Source: Bigelowiella natans CCMP2755 (Eukaryota > Cercozoa > Chlorarachniophyceae). Taken from it: DNA of 53,959 nucleotides. The notes beneath the pieces were generated by a model that searched no databases, had not been told where the DNA came from, and saw nothing but the letters and a program-made list of their open reading frames with translations. The stretch lies in NCBI GenBank assembly GCA_000320545.1, contig ADNK01001585.1, positions 1-53,959 on the forward strand, given 5' to 3'. Positions 11,163-25,308 of the stretch are shown here, in pieces; position 1 is the first letter of the stretch, and every line of letters starts with the position of its first letter. The position numbers and the translations under genes are program-made.

Positions 11163-12598
11163 ATGTCTTTCGTTTTCTCCCTTACTGAGAGGCATCGTGG
11201 TGTTCACATAGCGCGGAGACGAATCATCGCGTGTCGGCGGTATGGACGAGATGTTAAATCTAGCACCTATTCCCTTACGCCGGCGCAGATTGATAGCTTC
11301 TACGATAGGGGTTATGCCCACCTCCCAAACTTTCTTACTGAGGTCGAGCTGGAGCCGATCGAGGCCATCTAGTACATACAATAATGCTAACGGGAAACGA
11401 CGATGTCGTATCAAAACACAGAACTAGGTTTGATTTTTATTATCCACCTCATGTATCACTTTCTCCCGGACCCTGGCCAATGTGACACTCGCACGTCTCG
11501 GTGCGTATCATGTATGGATCTACGCTAAAAATGGACATCAGCAACCGCTTCATGTCGCGCGAAATCGATGTTCCAGGAAAGGACTTCTGCGATATGAGCA
11601 AGGGCTACGACACCGCGTAAGATAACAACTAATGATATAATTGCCAACGAATACGTGTTCAAAAACGATAAGATTGTTTTGATGAAAACGACGTAGCAGC
11701 CTGTAGGAGTGCACTCGTACAGAAAATGCTTCTAGTACCTCATACAAATCTAACACTTGGTTTGTCTAGGGGGGGGGTATGTGTCTGCGTGTGTTGAGAT
11801 GCATATTTACAACTTTTTCATCAATACAGCTTCGAAGACTTTAGCATTGTAAACTGTATGCTACCAAGAGTGTATCACCCCCCTCTACAAGGCAACATCT
11901 ACGAAAAGCTTTCAGCCTCCGTTGCAAAGCAGCTATTTCCTGAAATAAACATGGTTATCGACTACGATCAACTGCTCAACAAAAGACCAGGGAAAACGGA
12001 CGCTGTATTTGCTTGGCACCAAGACATGGTAATATTCATACGGTGACTGCATTAACGATGCAGCGGGGTAGAGGGATCAGGCTTTTATGGTGTCTTTGTT
12101 TGCTTCGTCCTAAATATTTCTCATCTTTTTTTTTTCCCATCCATCTTCCTAATATGTCTGCTGAAGGCCTACTGGCCACCACCTTCAATTACGCCTGACA
12201 CGCGAACGGTAACGTTTTCTCTGGCTTTGGACACGACGACACCGGAGAATGGCTGCCTGTTGTTTGTCCCGGGTTCAGGAGTAGGGAAGGAGCTACGGCC
12301 TCATGTACCGCTTAAAAACAACCGAGACGAATCGCACACTATCGCTATAGATGTTGGTGATGAGGAAGAGCAAGTTCATCTCGAGGCAAAACGCGGTGAC
12401 GTCACCATTCATGACGAATGGGTCGTGCATGGATCTCGAGGAAACCAAACGCAAGGTGATCGCCGTACATATGTCGTTGCCTTCCGAACGGAGGAAACTG
12501 TGTCCCGTGAGCGTGCTCTAGGTTTCACACATAGTCACAATGCGGAGTTTAGCTGGGACAAGTGGATTGATCCTCCCTCGCAGTCTCCGTCTATATGA
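11163..12598 (+). CDS. Phytanoyl-CoA dioxygenase (PhyH) family oxygenase
   Basis: Four exons agree in phase: 11163-11371, 11542-11616, 11830-12028 and 12167-12598. The total of 915 nt gives 304 residues, the usual size of the family. PhyH enzymes are Fe(II)/2-oxoglutarate-dependent hydroxylases; the founding member hydroxylates phytanoyl-CoA in peroxisomes, others act on varied substrates. The facial triad is visible: WHQDM (His158, Asp160) and WVVHGSRGN (His249). The 2-oxoglutarate-binding Arg follows about eleven residues on (Arg260, in DRRTYVVAFR). The N-terminal helix (SLTPAQIDSFYDRGY), GKDFCDMS and the TPENGCLLFVPGS segment are also typical. The joins restore IEAIYNRF and DMAYWPP across introns. 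The upstream frame at 11056 could supply a mitochondrial leader. No peroxisomal SKL-type C terminus is present (ends SPSI), so location and substrate are open. Confidence 0.9.
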
Positions 12599-13085
12599 CA
12601 TTCGATCTCATATGCAACTTGATATAACATTACACTTCAGCACTAGTACAGCGTTTTATCAGCATCATGCGATGTGTCGCATCAGTGTGCATTCATGCAT
12701 TTCAGTATTTTAAAAAGATAGCACGTCTATGTATTGTAAAAGCATAATACATGCAATACTCGCACCTGTACTCGCCAGCATACAGGCTAGCAGGTGTGCA
12801 GGGGAAAAGTAAGTTACAGGACATGTCAGCATATGCGTTATACATATTGCAATACATAAATTCCTAAATGGTTTATCTAACATATAAAGTATACGACACC
12901 ATGCAGCCATTTTAATCCCGTAGTAATGACACAGTCGCAACGCGACGCGTCGTTCTGTCGCTGCTTAACTTGCCCTTCAGCTTTGAACATACAAAAACTT
13001 TCCAATAGGTTGAGCTCGACATATTTCTATGCTTTAAATTAAACTAACTCCCAATAATGGCACACATACGTGACCAAAGAGACCA
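12599..13085. other. Convergent 3'-3' gap
   Basis: Spacer between the 3' ends of the PhyH-family gene and the minus gene ending at 13086. It contains TGCATTCATGCA-type words and a single GCTAGC. No gene seen. Confidence 0.5.
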
Positions 13086-14261
13086 TCAAAGCTTCATATT
13101 ACGAAGAGACCCCCGTGTTGACGAAGCTGATATACTCTCAGGTCTACTGTAATTGTCAATACTACGCTGTTTAATGTTTCTAGGATTCTGTATCTCGTTA
13201 TTGTTACTTGACAGTATTTGGCTAGTAGATCTTTCTGCGACTCGTCCAGCTGCAGGGTGATAGTTTTCACAAGCAACTATATTTTGTTGCCTGGATTGCG
13301 TAATCAATGACGTTGTTCTGTTAGATCTTCGCATCAAATTTTTCACATCTCCATCACTGCTATTTGTCTCATCTCCGTGCTCATCTTTCTTAGCATCGGC
13401 AAGAGGAGTTTGGCTCTGTTGTGGAATGGGAGATCTGGGAAATCTTGGATCTCTACTTAATTTTCGTTTTGCGTTAAAAAATGAACTTCGCGCCTTATCG
13501 ACTGCAGTAACCGGCTCTGTAACAAATACTGTAGTGGCTCTAGGTGCGCGAATAACATTCGCATCACCCGTATGGACGAACTCTTCGAGCTCTACATCGG
13601 TTCGGCTTGTTATTGTATAAAAGATTTTTTTCACATTCTAATGTCAGAAAAAGCACAAAATAAAACATCATCTGCCAAAGAAGACAAAATGACAATAATA
13701 ACCTTCCAATAGAACTTGAAAGGCCAAGTCACACAGACACAGTTAAAATTTATAAATATATCCACTGTCCCAATCTGATTACACATATTTACTGACTGCT
13801 GCTCATTTTCAGTTGGATAAACAATCTGCATTGATATATTTGCAAGAACCACATCCTTTCATTATTATACACAATATTTTGAACCTACTCGACTAAGGAG
13901 AAAGAATGGAGTGTAACTTTGCCCTTCGATTCCATTGCTAACAGAAAGTAAGTAGTTTTTTTAGATCAAGAATATATTTGCATTAGTAAGACCTCTCGAT
14001 GTTATCTGCGGGCTGTGGATCCACAATAAAATAGAGCAAGCTGTCCATGGTTTCTTATCAGAATAAGACCCCGAAGGTTGAAAGAAGTTGTTCTTAAAAT
14101 TTCAAACCTTGCTGCTGTACTGACAATTGCTATCACTGCAAAGGTTGAGTTCCAGAGAACAGTACCTCGGATCTGTCTGTTAGTGGTATGAAGCACATAG
14201 CGGGATTATATGGGGCTTATTTTACTCATATGAACTCTGGTTGGCTGACACCTTGTTATAG
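13086..14261 (-). CDS. Unknown protein with a disordered basic tail (5' part unresolved)
   Basis: Six minus exons join in phase: 14261-14236, 14215-14166, 14012-13993, 13937-13889, 13855-13703 and 13637-13086 (stop TGA). They encode about 283 residues. The N-terminal part seen here is neutral and beta-prone (PYNPAMCFIPLTDRSE, then GQSYTPFFLLSR, then DVVLANISMQIVYPTE), with Cys pairs (MCNQ..., NCVCVTW). The last exon is a 184-codon low-complexity tail rich in Ser, Asn, Arg and Gln with SPIPQQSQTP and many potential phosphorylation sites. I do not recognise a family. The AT-rich sequence up to about 16.2 kb probably holds more small exons, and a candidate first exon is at 16071-16213. Confidence 0.55.
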
Positions 14262-16070
14262 CTGGATTTGCAAGGGGCGATGCCAGAATGATTACGCAAA
14301 ACAAACTTAAATTCACAAACACGTAAATTGCCAAATAAGATAGTCTATAATACAGTTCTTAATCAAGTATGATAAACCTTATGAGAGTATCTAGAAGGCC
14401 AAATATCGAGAGCTGAATTCGTAAACTATCTCTAATAGATATAAAGCAGAGAATGCTATGCATAAGGTAGAGAATCCAAAGAAAAAGAAATATGCTTTGT
14501 TTTTACAATACATGAACTAGACCAAAAGGGAGGTATGTGTTAGTCAAAATGTTATTATATTACTCAACGCAACGCAAATCTCCTCTGATGACGATAAACT
14601 CGTATCTGGTTGTAGCCAGTACAAATATTTAGTTAACTATGATTTATTCGATGTACTCTGATTAATAATCGTTAACTGTGTAAATTATACTAAAATACCT
14701 GTTGGGGTTTGCAATTGGAGGTACAATGAGGAAAAATAGTGAAATCTATGGTAAAAAAGAGTAAATTTACACGTTTGTTATGCTACACCTGATGGCGTTC
14801 CTTTTGACAATACATACCGGCAGATAAAGGCCATATATTAAAAAGAATGTGATCTTTTTGAGTCTTCGCATGCCAGTAGAGAAGTCGTATCTGTATAATT
14901 TTTCGTCAGTATCTCGGCCGCTTGGAAACAGAATTGAATTTTCGTTACGAATTACAAATTAGCTCTTGCAAGCAGAACTTGATACAAAAGTAGATTCCCG
15001 ATGAAATATGCAGTAAATCCAATCTCGACGAATGTGTTACAATTATTGCGGCTCCTAGAAGATACGTTTTGTGCATATCACTTTAAATGACACACTTAAA
15101 GTTTCAACTTACGTGTCGGGATTTATTGTAATGGAAACCACAGACCATGTGGACATGAACAAGAAAGAAAAAATGAAATACGCCAGTGCAGATTTTTGTA
15201 AATATGTTGCAGCTTCCTAAATAAATTAATTATCTAAATTTAACAAAGTATCAAACTGTGCACATATTTGTATTTACGTCCATATGTAAATGCATGTTCA
15301 TATTTATTTAAACATGGACACATATACATTCTCGATTTAAAGCTTCACTCAGTAGATTAGTGCATTCGTTCTTACAATTTTGACATAAATTCATTCATCA
15401 CTTTACACAGATAAGCATATAAACTTACAATGCATGCGCAATGTACCAACCATGGTTCTAGCAGTTCGGGGTTTCATCAAATTTGTAACTGACGAGCATA
15501 CTATAAACATTTCAAATCATTCAATAGTTTTGATGTGGAAAGGTTGTGCACATTCTTGCCACTTTGAATGCATTTTTGCCCACATCGCAGATGCCGCCAT
15601 TGGCGATTATAATAATTTTATTATTATTATTTACACATCACACAACCCTAACCAAATCCAGGAACCTTGTATGGCGCTTGCAACAACCACCTCAAATATG
15701 AAAACCACCACAACTACTTCCGCAGCCCTCCCAAAGCCATCAGATGCCAGAATAGCGTACAAATCGTCATCTCCCATTGCGCTTCAAAAGTTGCCCAAAA
15801 CAGTTCATTTAAACACGAAACGTAGGGCATTTTTGTCGAAAGACGGGCCCTTTCTTCTTGTCGACAAACTTCAATGGTAACGCATTTATGTTGGAAGAAC
15901 ATCTGCTCTCTCAATGACTCAATGAGAGAGCAGGAGAGTGAATTTCATCAGTGGCTGTGAAGTCCTCTGCAATCGAAATTAGGAATTTTTCCCGATGATT
16001 TGTGACCGAGATTAACACATATCTTCGGGCCTTGCGAACACGAACGAACTTACTTTCGTTGTTCTGAGGG
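14262..16070. other. AT-rich stretch, probably introns of the minus-strand gene
   Basis: Low-GC sequence with scattered short frames on both strands. Minus-strand coding-like fragments (for example around 15,750-15,800) are present but I could not phase them. A plus frame at 15671-15880 with a Thr-rich stretch is open but has no supporting splice or family evidence. Confidence 0.35.
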
Positions 16071-16213
16071 CATTTTGATTCGATGGAATTCGTCGGACGT
16101 ACGAAGATGCAGCCTGTGATTCGACTGCATTTCTGTGCATGCGACAATATATCGCCATAAATAAGAGAGCGATAATCGAGTCTGATCCTGTTCGAAATTT
16201 CAATGGGTTTCAT
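16071..16213 (-). CDS. Candidate first exon of the minus-strand gene
   Basis: From an ATG at 16213 (or 16203 in another frame) the sequence is open down to a strong GTAAGT donor just below 16071. Frame 1 reads MKPIEISNRIRLDYRS; frame 2 begins MKFRTGSDSIIALLFMAIY, which has a signal-like hydrophobic core. The frame cannot be decided without the next exon. It is divergent from the gene that starts at 16290, only about 76 bases away. Confidence 0.35.
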
Positions 16214-16289
16214 CTCAACGACACGCTTTCTAGATCATTTCCTCGTAATTTGGTGCCTGTTGTAGACAGCACAAAGTGAGAGAACCGGA

Positions 16290-19200
16290 ATGGCGTCTGA
16301 CCCGCCCAGTCTTACTCTCTCCTGGGCGGAAGAGATACCCTCTGCAGACAAACAGAGTTCTTCTGTTCATTTTGAGCTTGTAGATTCCCCTACGTCTCGA
16401 AAAAGTGACGAGGGTCTCCGGTGAATCTATACATGGAAAAATTTATCATCATGACATGATTGAAAACTTACTTTCCCTCTCCGTAGGAACAACATTGCCG
16501 AGTCCAAAGATCCGAATAGGCCTTCTCGGATCTCTAAAGACATTTATCATGTAAATCTGTGTGGCGATGTGTTAAAAACGGCATTTTTTTTTCCATTATT
16601 CTGTATCCTTTCCATAAAGTAACAGCATAGCACATCGATAACTTTGATGTGTCGTATCTGGGAAATACCTCAGCAACCTCCTCAAAGACGAGTATCTAGT
16701 CCTCGAGATCACCACAGAGTGGTAGCAAATGAATATAGGTCATTTAGTCCAGGTCCCTATTACGATCAGCAAACGTCAAATCTAAAAAACCAAGGAATCT
16801 CAAAAAGTTTAGGGAGGATACAGAGACACAGTATAACAAGAGATTCGAGCTCTAAACCAGAATTGCATCGAAGGGTAGCAAACTCGTGCTCCAAAAATGT
16901 GAAACCAAGATCTACACTCAAATTCTCACATATTTCCTTTATGCTAGCGCTTTTGATAATAATGATACATTCTGAGAGAATATCTCTGTGTCTGTCCTCT
17001 ACCAAGTGCGAAGCTTTCCGTCTCAATATCAATTTCCACAGGATAGTAAGAAATATTCGAATAAATCTGGGGAAAAATTAAACACACGTAAGAAAACGAG
17101 TGGCAGTATAAGACGAAATTCAACGCAATTAAAATCGGATATTCGCTCATCTCATGTTAAGCGCTATTCGTCACCAAAGATCACAAAAATTACCAATAAG
17201 GCTCCAAACTCAAATACGCACATCCGAGTAATATTAGTTTATATTTAATTTCTAAAACAAAGCAACACCTTGAATAAAGTTTTGACTTTCTACAAAAAAA
17301 GCGTGGGATAAAGAAACCTTGCCTGTCACCTTCAAAGACCCGGAGGAAAAGCTTGACAAAACACAGAAGTCGATCTTTATCACCTTCTGGTCTACCGAGA
17401 CATAACAGAAAGCGAGCTAGTTCTCCAAAGATTTCTATGAGACGTATTTCGAGTAGGCCTGTGTCGCCACTGTCCAAACAGAACTTCGATTTAGCCTCTC
17501 CTAATTCTAAAAACAATGCAAGTTGTCCCTCGCAACATAGAGAGACACGGCAAAAATCTCCAGAATCTCAGAGTAAAAGGAAAAACTCTACAAAAATAAC
17601 ACGTTCTGGATCTCCGAGAAGCTTACAACGCTCCAAGTTATCAAAATCAGCAAGATTGGAAAGAGAGAGAGCCCTAATTAAAGCAGCAAGATTACAGTCT
17701 CGAAGTCCTACAGGCAATAATAGAAATAATAGAAATTCAAGGGAAAGGTCCGTACACAAGGAAACGAAGAACAAAAACCGGGGCATTGATCTTGATCTTC
17801 AAGTCTCTTCAACGAGCGATGCAGAAAAAAAAACTATGGTAAATGATCAAATTGAGAAGGAAAAATTTATTCAAAGTGTGCTCAGGAAGAATGAACCAGA
17901 TTTTGAAAAGCCGTCTAAATATCAGATAGCACCTAAAGAGATAACTCCAAAAGAGCGTAATAAAGAAGAACTCAATTCCCAGGGGGATTTCGACCCAAAA
18001 ACGCAAGAACTGGAGGCAAGACTAAAAGCAGCTGAAGAGACAGCCCGTATAGCCTTGGAGAAAGCCAGGGTACTTGAAAGAGAGAAAGAACAACAACAAT
18101 TAGAACACTCAACTTTAGCTCCCTCGAGTGTTAGACAATCCATAAACGAAGAAACTACTCAAAATCATAACGAGAAATTTCAGCCCTTACAACTAGCGAA
18201 AAGGGTGGATAGTAATAAAGAAGACAGCTTGGAGGATCAGCGAAAACGGCAACTAGCAGAAAGAAGACGAACTGAGGAAGAAGAGCGAAAGGCCACTCTG
18301 AAATTCAATGAAATCAAAGAGAGGATTAGGCGGAACACTGAGATCGAAAAGCTTTCAGCTGATACTAGGAATGAGAAGGTAGTTATCAATTATGTCATAT
18401 TTCATTTTTTTTATTTTTGGTTGGTATGCCGTTTTAGGATGAAGCTACTCCATTAGGCGAGAGTTATAATAAAAGCGAGGTTCTTCAATAAGTTTTGTAT
18501 CATGGTGTCATAACTGTCATAACATAGTTTACCTTTCACTAGGTCAGCCATGATCGCGACGAGGATCATCATAGGTTACAATCTAAGAGTTTCTAGAATA
18601 TAGACATGCGAAATATGGTTGAGAAAGTGCATTGTTAGGGTTGAAGTTAACACACCAGTCTCGAGATCACGGTCACTCTGGGATCGAAACTCAATGAGGG
18701 TGCAAGAACGCATTAATAGCAATCAATTTTCGAAACTACTCACCTCACTGTTATCAGGAAGAGGACTACGTAGCTGCAGATCATTTGGGCACCTTTATTG
18801 GTGATGAACGGTGAGGAAATCCATAAAAATATGACAACGAATGAGAGAATAAAATAACATCATGCCATGATGTCATGATAGACCAATGGGCATCCAGGCG
18901 ATAACAGCTGTGGACGTATTAGAGGAAAGTGAGATCCAATCAGTAACCCAAAGTCAAGGTACTTCATCCTTGCTTACAAAATTGTTATTTTAAGTTTGAT
19001 TCATTAGTCATAAGATCCGTTTTGGTTAGGGGCTAGCAGTCCAATGTCTACGTCAGGGCTCGAAATATCACGTATCGGCCCATCTTTGAGAAATCTAAAA
19101 TCTATACCTGCATCTACATCAACAATCGGTGCTTTTTATCAAATTGGAATTTTTCGGTTCGACTAAATCAAACGTTCGCAGCAGGCATAAACCTGTATTC

Positions 19201-19506
19201 AAGTTCAACATCAAAGATCAACACACCGAGTTCTCCAACAAGATCAAGATTTTCTTTTTCTTCTCGCTTCTCACATGGTATAATGATCTAAGCTGTAATC
19301 GTTAGTCCAAATAACTGGTCTCCCATCAAGCAGGAAACGCAATTAAAAAAAAAGTCCTTGCAAGTCCAACATCCCAGATGAGTCGCTCAAATTCGAAACA
19401 AATCATCGAGAAAAAAAAGAATCCAAGTGCACGCAAAAACAATGCACATCTCTATCACGACAGCCAAAATAATGATCCTGCAACCTGTTGCTGTGTCATT
19501 TCATAA
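16290..19506 (+). CDS. SR-rich coiled-coil protein with C-terminal CaaX box
   Basis: Thirteen exons agree in phase: 16290-16420, 16487-16550, 16674-16898, 17042-17227, 17338-18378, 18438-18479, 18543-18588, 18659-18699, 18758-18810, 18882-18958, 19030-19128, 19182-19277 and 19331-19506. The total of 2277 nt gives 758 residues. The middle is rich in Ser-Arg, SPxx and Lys/Arg (HRSRSLSPSG, SGSPRSLQRSKL). A charged coiled coil follows (ARLKAAEETARIALEKAR; RKRQLAERRRTEEEERKA). The tail is Ser/Thr-rich. The last residues are CCCVIS: Cys755-Val-Ile-Ser is a CaaX box with the Ser expected for farnesylation, and the two preceding Cys could be palmitoylated, as in Ras/Rho C termini. I know no family with this combination. 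Two donors (18480 and 18589) are weaker GTT types, so exons 6-7 are the least certain; reading through at 18480 would stop early at 18491. Confidence 0.75.
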
Positions 19507-19599
19507 GCATGACAACTGTATATCAGCTGGATCACATTAATATTGCTGACAAACAAGAGTACATATTTGAGTTTTGTGATACCACAAATGCGTGATTGT

Positions 19600-20160
19600 A
19601 ACCCCGACCAGTCGAATTTTTAATTGCCATCACATGCTATAATGCATGGGTCGATGGCTAGATGGGCCTCCGCGTTTGCGCAATGTAGCGCTTCCGCCAA
19701 AATTGCATCGTAAAATTCATCGATCAAAGGCTGTTGCGTTGTCTGGTCACGTATGTAGACTCCTGCGTAACCATGAATGAAACCCTAGCTAGATAGCTAG
19801 CAGTGCGACATACACGCTAGCGGTGGACGCATTGACCACTAGATTGCAGATGCAACGTGATGTCTAGAAGTGTATGTCTAGATCATCTAGATGTGCACAT
19901 GTGCATGCATGCACATGCTACCATGCTAGCATGTGTGCACATTTTGCACAACATTTTTTGTCACATCACTGTGTCTATTGTGGTGACATGCTACCATGTC
20001 TAGCTAGCTAGATGTGTTCGCACAAGATGGAAGATGAACACTCTTACACACGATAATGAAGCATGTGCTAGTAGTCAATGTGGGCATCACAGTTGCACAC
20101 GCCCCGCTAGCCTGTCTGTTCTACAAGTCCCTACCTAGCTACCCTTCATTGAGTAGAGTC
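19600..20160. repeat. CTAG/GCATGC island in a convergent gap
   Basis: Between the 3' ends of the CaaX-protein gene and UMP-CMP kinase. The right part (19780-20140) is dense in CTAG, GCTAGC, ATGCAT, GCATGC and TGCACA words; I count about five GCTAGC. No coding frame seen. Confidence 0.8.
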
Positions 20161-20163
20161 CAT

Positions 20164-22921
<2,758 letters not shown>

Positions 22922-25308
22922 ATGAATATTCGATTGCAGCTTAATACCTTCCTGACCGTATTCTTGATTGCCCTGGTAATTGGCGTTAGAGGTGAGGTGA
23001 CCAGGACGGAAGATGTTCTCAACGTTCCATCGCCTGTTAGTCAAGGGCTAGTAAGGGCTCCCAGAAGTAGACGGGCCTTTGTCTCCCTCAATTCTTCCAC
23101 TTTTGATCATTCCATTCTTGAACAAGGCTTCGGTAAAGCTGATTGGACAACCAAGGTTGTCAAGGAGAGGTCCTTTTGCTTCCAGGGTTCGGTTCCGTTA
23201 ATCCCGGGCGGATTCGTTACCCTGGAGATATCGGGAGCTGGTACTACAGAGCTTGACGGTTCGGATCTATCCGCTGGCTTGACTCTAAGTGTTGCTGTAC
23301 AAATTAATGGGGTCATCATGAAGGCCGCTTTCTATTTCAGTGGGCATGTTGGAATCTCCACTACAACGACAGAAAGGGATAGTTTTAAGGCCACCATCCA
23401 AGCGATAAAGGAATGGGTGAGAGCTATGTTCGTGTCTGAGCATATCGGAGCAAAGCATAAGGCATACTCCTTTGAGCAGCTTTCAAGGGTTTCCAGGGTC
23501 ATTCGCGAGCAGTATGCTGACGAGGGTCTTGAAGTTCCATCTCAAGAGGACTTGATGGTTGAAGGAGCACAGATTCTTGATAATACGCTGAACTTGGTCG
23601 GTGTCCATAAAGAGAAAATAGTTAAACAGCTTCATAAGGCTAAGAACGATACAGAAGCCAGGAAAAATCTTCAGTTTGCTTTGTACAGTATCCTACAGAA
23701 GACAGTCTTTGGGAAAAATAAAAATGACGTTAAATTTAAGAACGGGATTACGGGTTTTCAGCTGGAGCGGCGTGTCAACTGCTTCGATTCTACCCAAGTT
23801 CCTGGTGCTTTGCAAAAGATTCTCTGTGTTTACATGGGTACTGGTATGATGCTCGAAAAACCAAAGGAAGGAATAACTATTGGAGGTGCTTGGCTAAAGA
23901 AGCTCAAAGGATATGAAAAGGCTAAAGGCTACTCCAGAGCCAACGAAAATTTGTTCTTATCTGTAGGCAAAATGTTTGGCCAAGTACTTGAAGGCAACAA
24001 GGAGGATTTGATAGCACACGTGTAAGTGAATGTAATCGATAGCAGAAGAGAGTTGGGGTTAATTAGCTTATAGCGATCGATCACATAAACGTCCCAACAT
24101 TCAACGCTTTATATTTCTTTTTTTTTCCCTTTATACACATAACTACAGAGAATCAATTGCATCTCCAGACCCAGTGGACCATTCTATGTTCTTGAATTTC
24201 GACAAAACCATCCAGTTGCTGGCGTTAGATCCTGATAAGTTCATGGGCGCCCTGAAAACTCTGCGCGACCAGATGGACACGTGCGAGCCAGGAACCAGTA
24301 AGATCGTTGCTAGCGGGTCATTTGGATATACAATTGGGCGTGACAAAATTGGCTTCTGCACACCGGATGCGAACGCTTTCCAGGGCGAGTACGGAGTTCA
24401 AAAGACGTATACAAGACAGGCAAACTGCTCCTATGAGCTGGAGGGGACAGAGAAAACCCTCACTATTCTATTTACACTGGGGCCTCTTGTTGCTTTCGAC
24501 TTCATCAAAACAAAGGAGATTGCAGCTGGTTCGACGACCAGCGAGTCAACATACACCATTCAAGCACGAATTCGCTTGGTGGGGTCAGCAGATCCTAGTG
24601 CGGTGTCCACAAATGATGTCGACACGTTCCTGGGTCCATTTCTAAATAAGCTCCATGCAATTTCGGACAAATTAACATCTCTCACTGCCATTTCCAACAG
24701 TATCGGCAAAGTAGGAGAAGTTGTAGTCGGAGTGAACCAAGCAATATCTGAGGCAATGCAGGAAGGCTCCAAAAAGGTGAAAGGCGGAGCTCTCGCAAAG
24801 ATGACAGGGGCTTTAAAAACTATATCTGGATCTTTGGTCAGTGCAATCATTAAAGAGACGGCCTCCAAATTTCTAAGGAATATTACGGGAGTTTCGTACG
24901 CAACTCTGACTGGAATCGACCTCGTTTTCAAGTGAGTGAAGAGTGGATTCAAACTATGAGCCATGATGTTTGGTAAACTGGCAACAGCACAAGTAACTAT
25001 TTTTTGTCCAACGTTTCCAGGTATGCCCCGAAAGGTAAACATAAATACGAACTTACGATTGCCCCTGTTCAAGAACAAACGTACGGATATGATGTTGGAA
25101 GCGTGATGACGATGGCCACAGGGGCTGGATTAGGTATGGAACTCGCACTACTTTCGAATTTCATTTAGATTCAATCTGCATAGATTTGTTCAAAGCGTTG
25201 CTATTTTCACTAGGTATCTTCGTGCATAATGTCGATAAAGTGGAATTCACTGCTAAATTTCAAAAAGCACAGGACCATCATCATGGTAAGATCGCTACAG
25301 GGCATTAG
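22922..25308 (+). CDS. Secreted protein of unknown family, 696 aa
   Basis: Exons 22922-24021, 24149-24931, 25021-25133 and 25214-25308 join in phase. The total of 2091 nt gives 696 residues. The N terminus is a clear signal peptide: basic start, hydrophobic core TFLTVFLIALVIGV, then small residues before GEV. No later hydrophobic anchor is seen, so the product is probably secreted or lumenal. The body looks all-beta and Gly/Ser/Thr-rich in places (SGAGTTELDGSDLSAG; AGSTTSESTYTIQA). It has few cysteines: FCFQG, VNCFDS, ILCVYM, TCEPG, GFCTPD and ANCSYEL. Two regions with similar arrangement (FC...G...V/Y...L then long beta stretches) suggest an internal duplication, but this is an impression. 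The last residues read HHHGKIATGH if the possible GTAAGA donor at 25286 is not used. I recognise no family. Confidence 0.82.

Noticed and set aside
12599-13085. Convergent gap as another full CTAG island
   Set aside because: Only one GCTAGC is present; it shares a few TGCA words but is not dense like the other islands.
18438-18491. Stop at 18491 as the end of the SR-rich protein
   Set aside because: Eight more downstream exons join in phase and end at a CaaX box; that is unlikely by chance, although an alternative short isoform remains possible.
19780-20140. CRISPR-like or regularly spaced repeat array
   Set aside because: The repeated words are short, overlapping and irregularly spaced, with no constant repeat and unique spacers.
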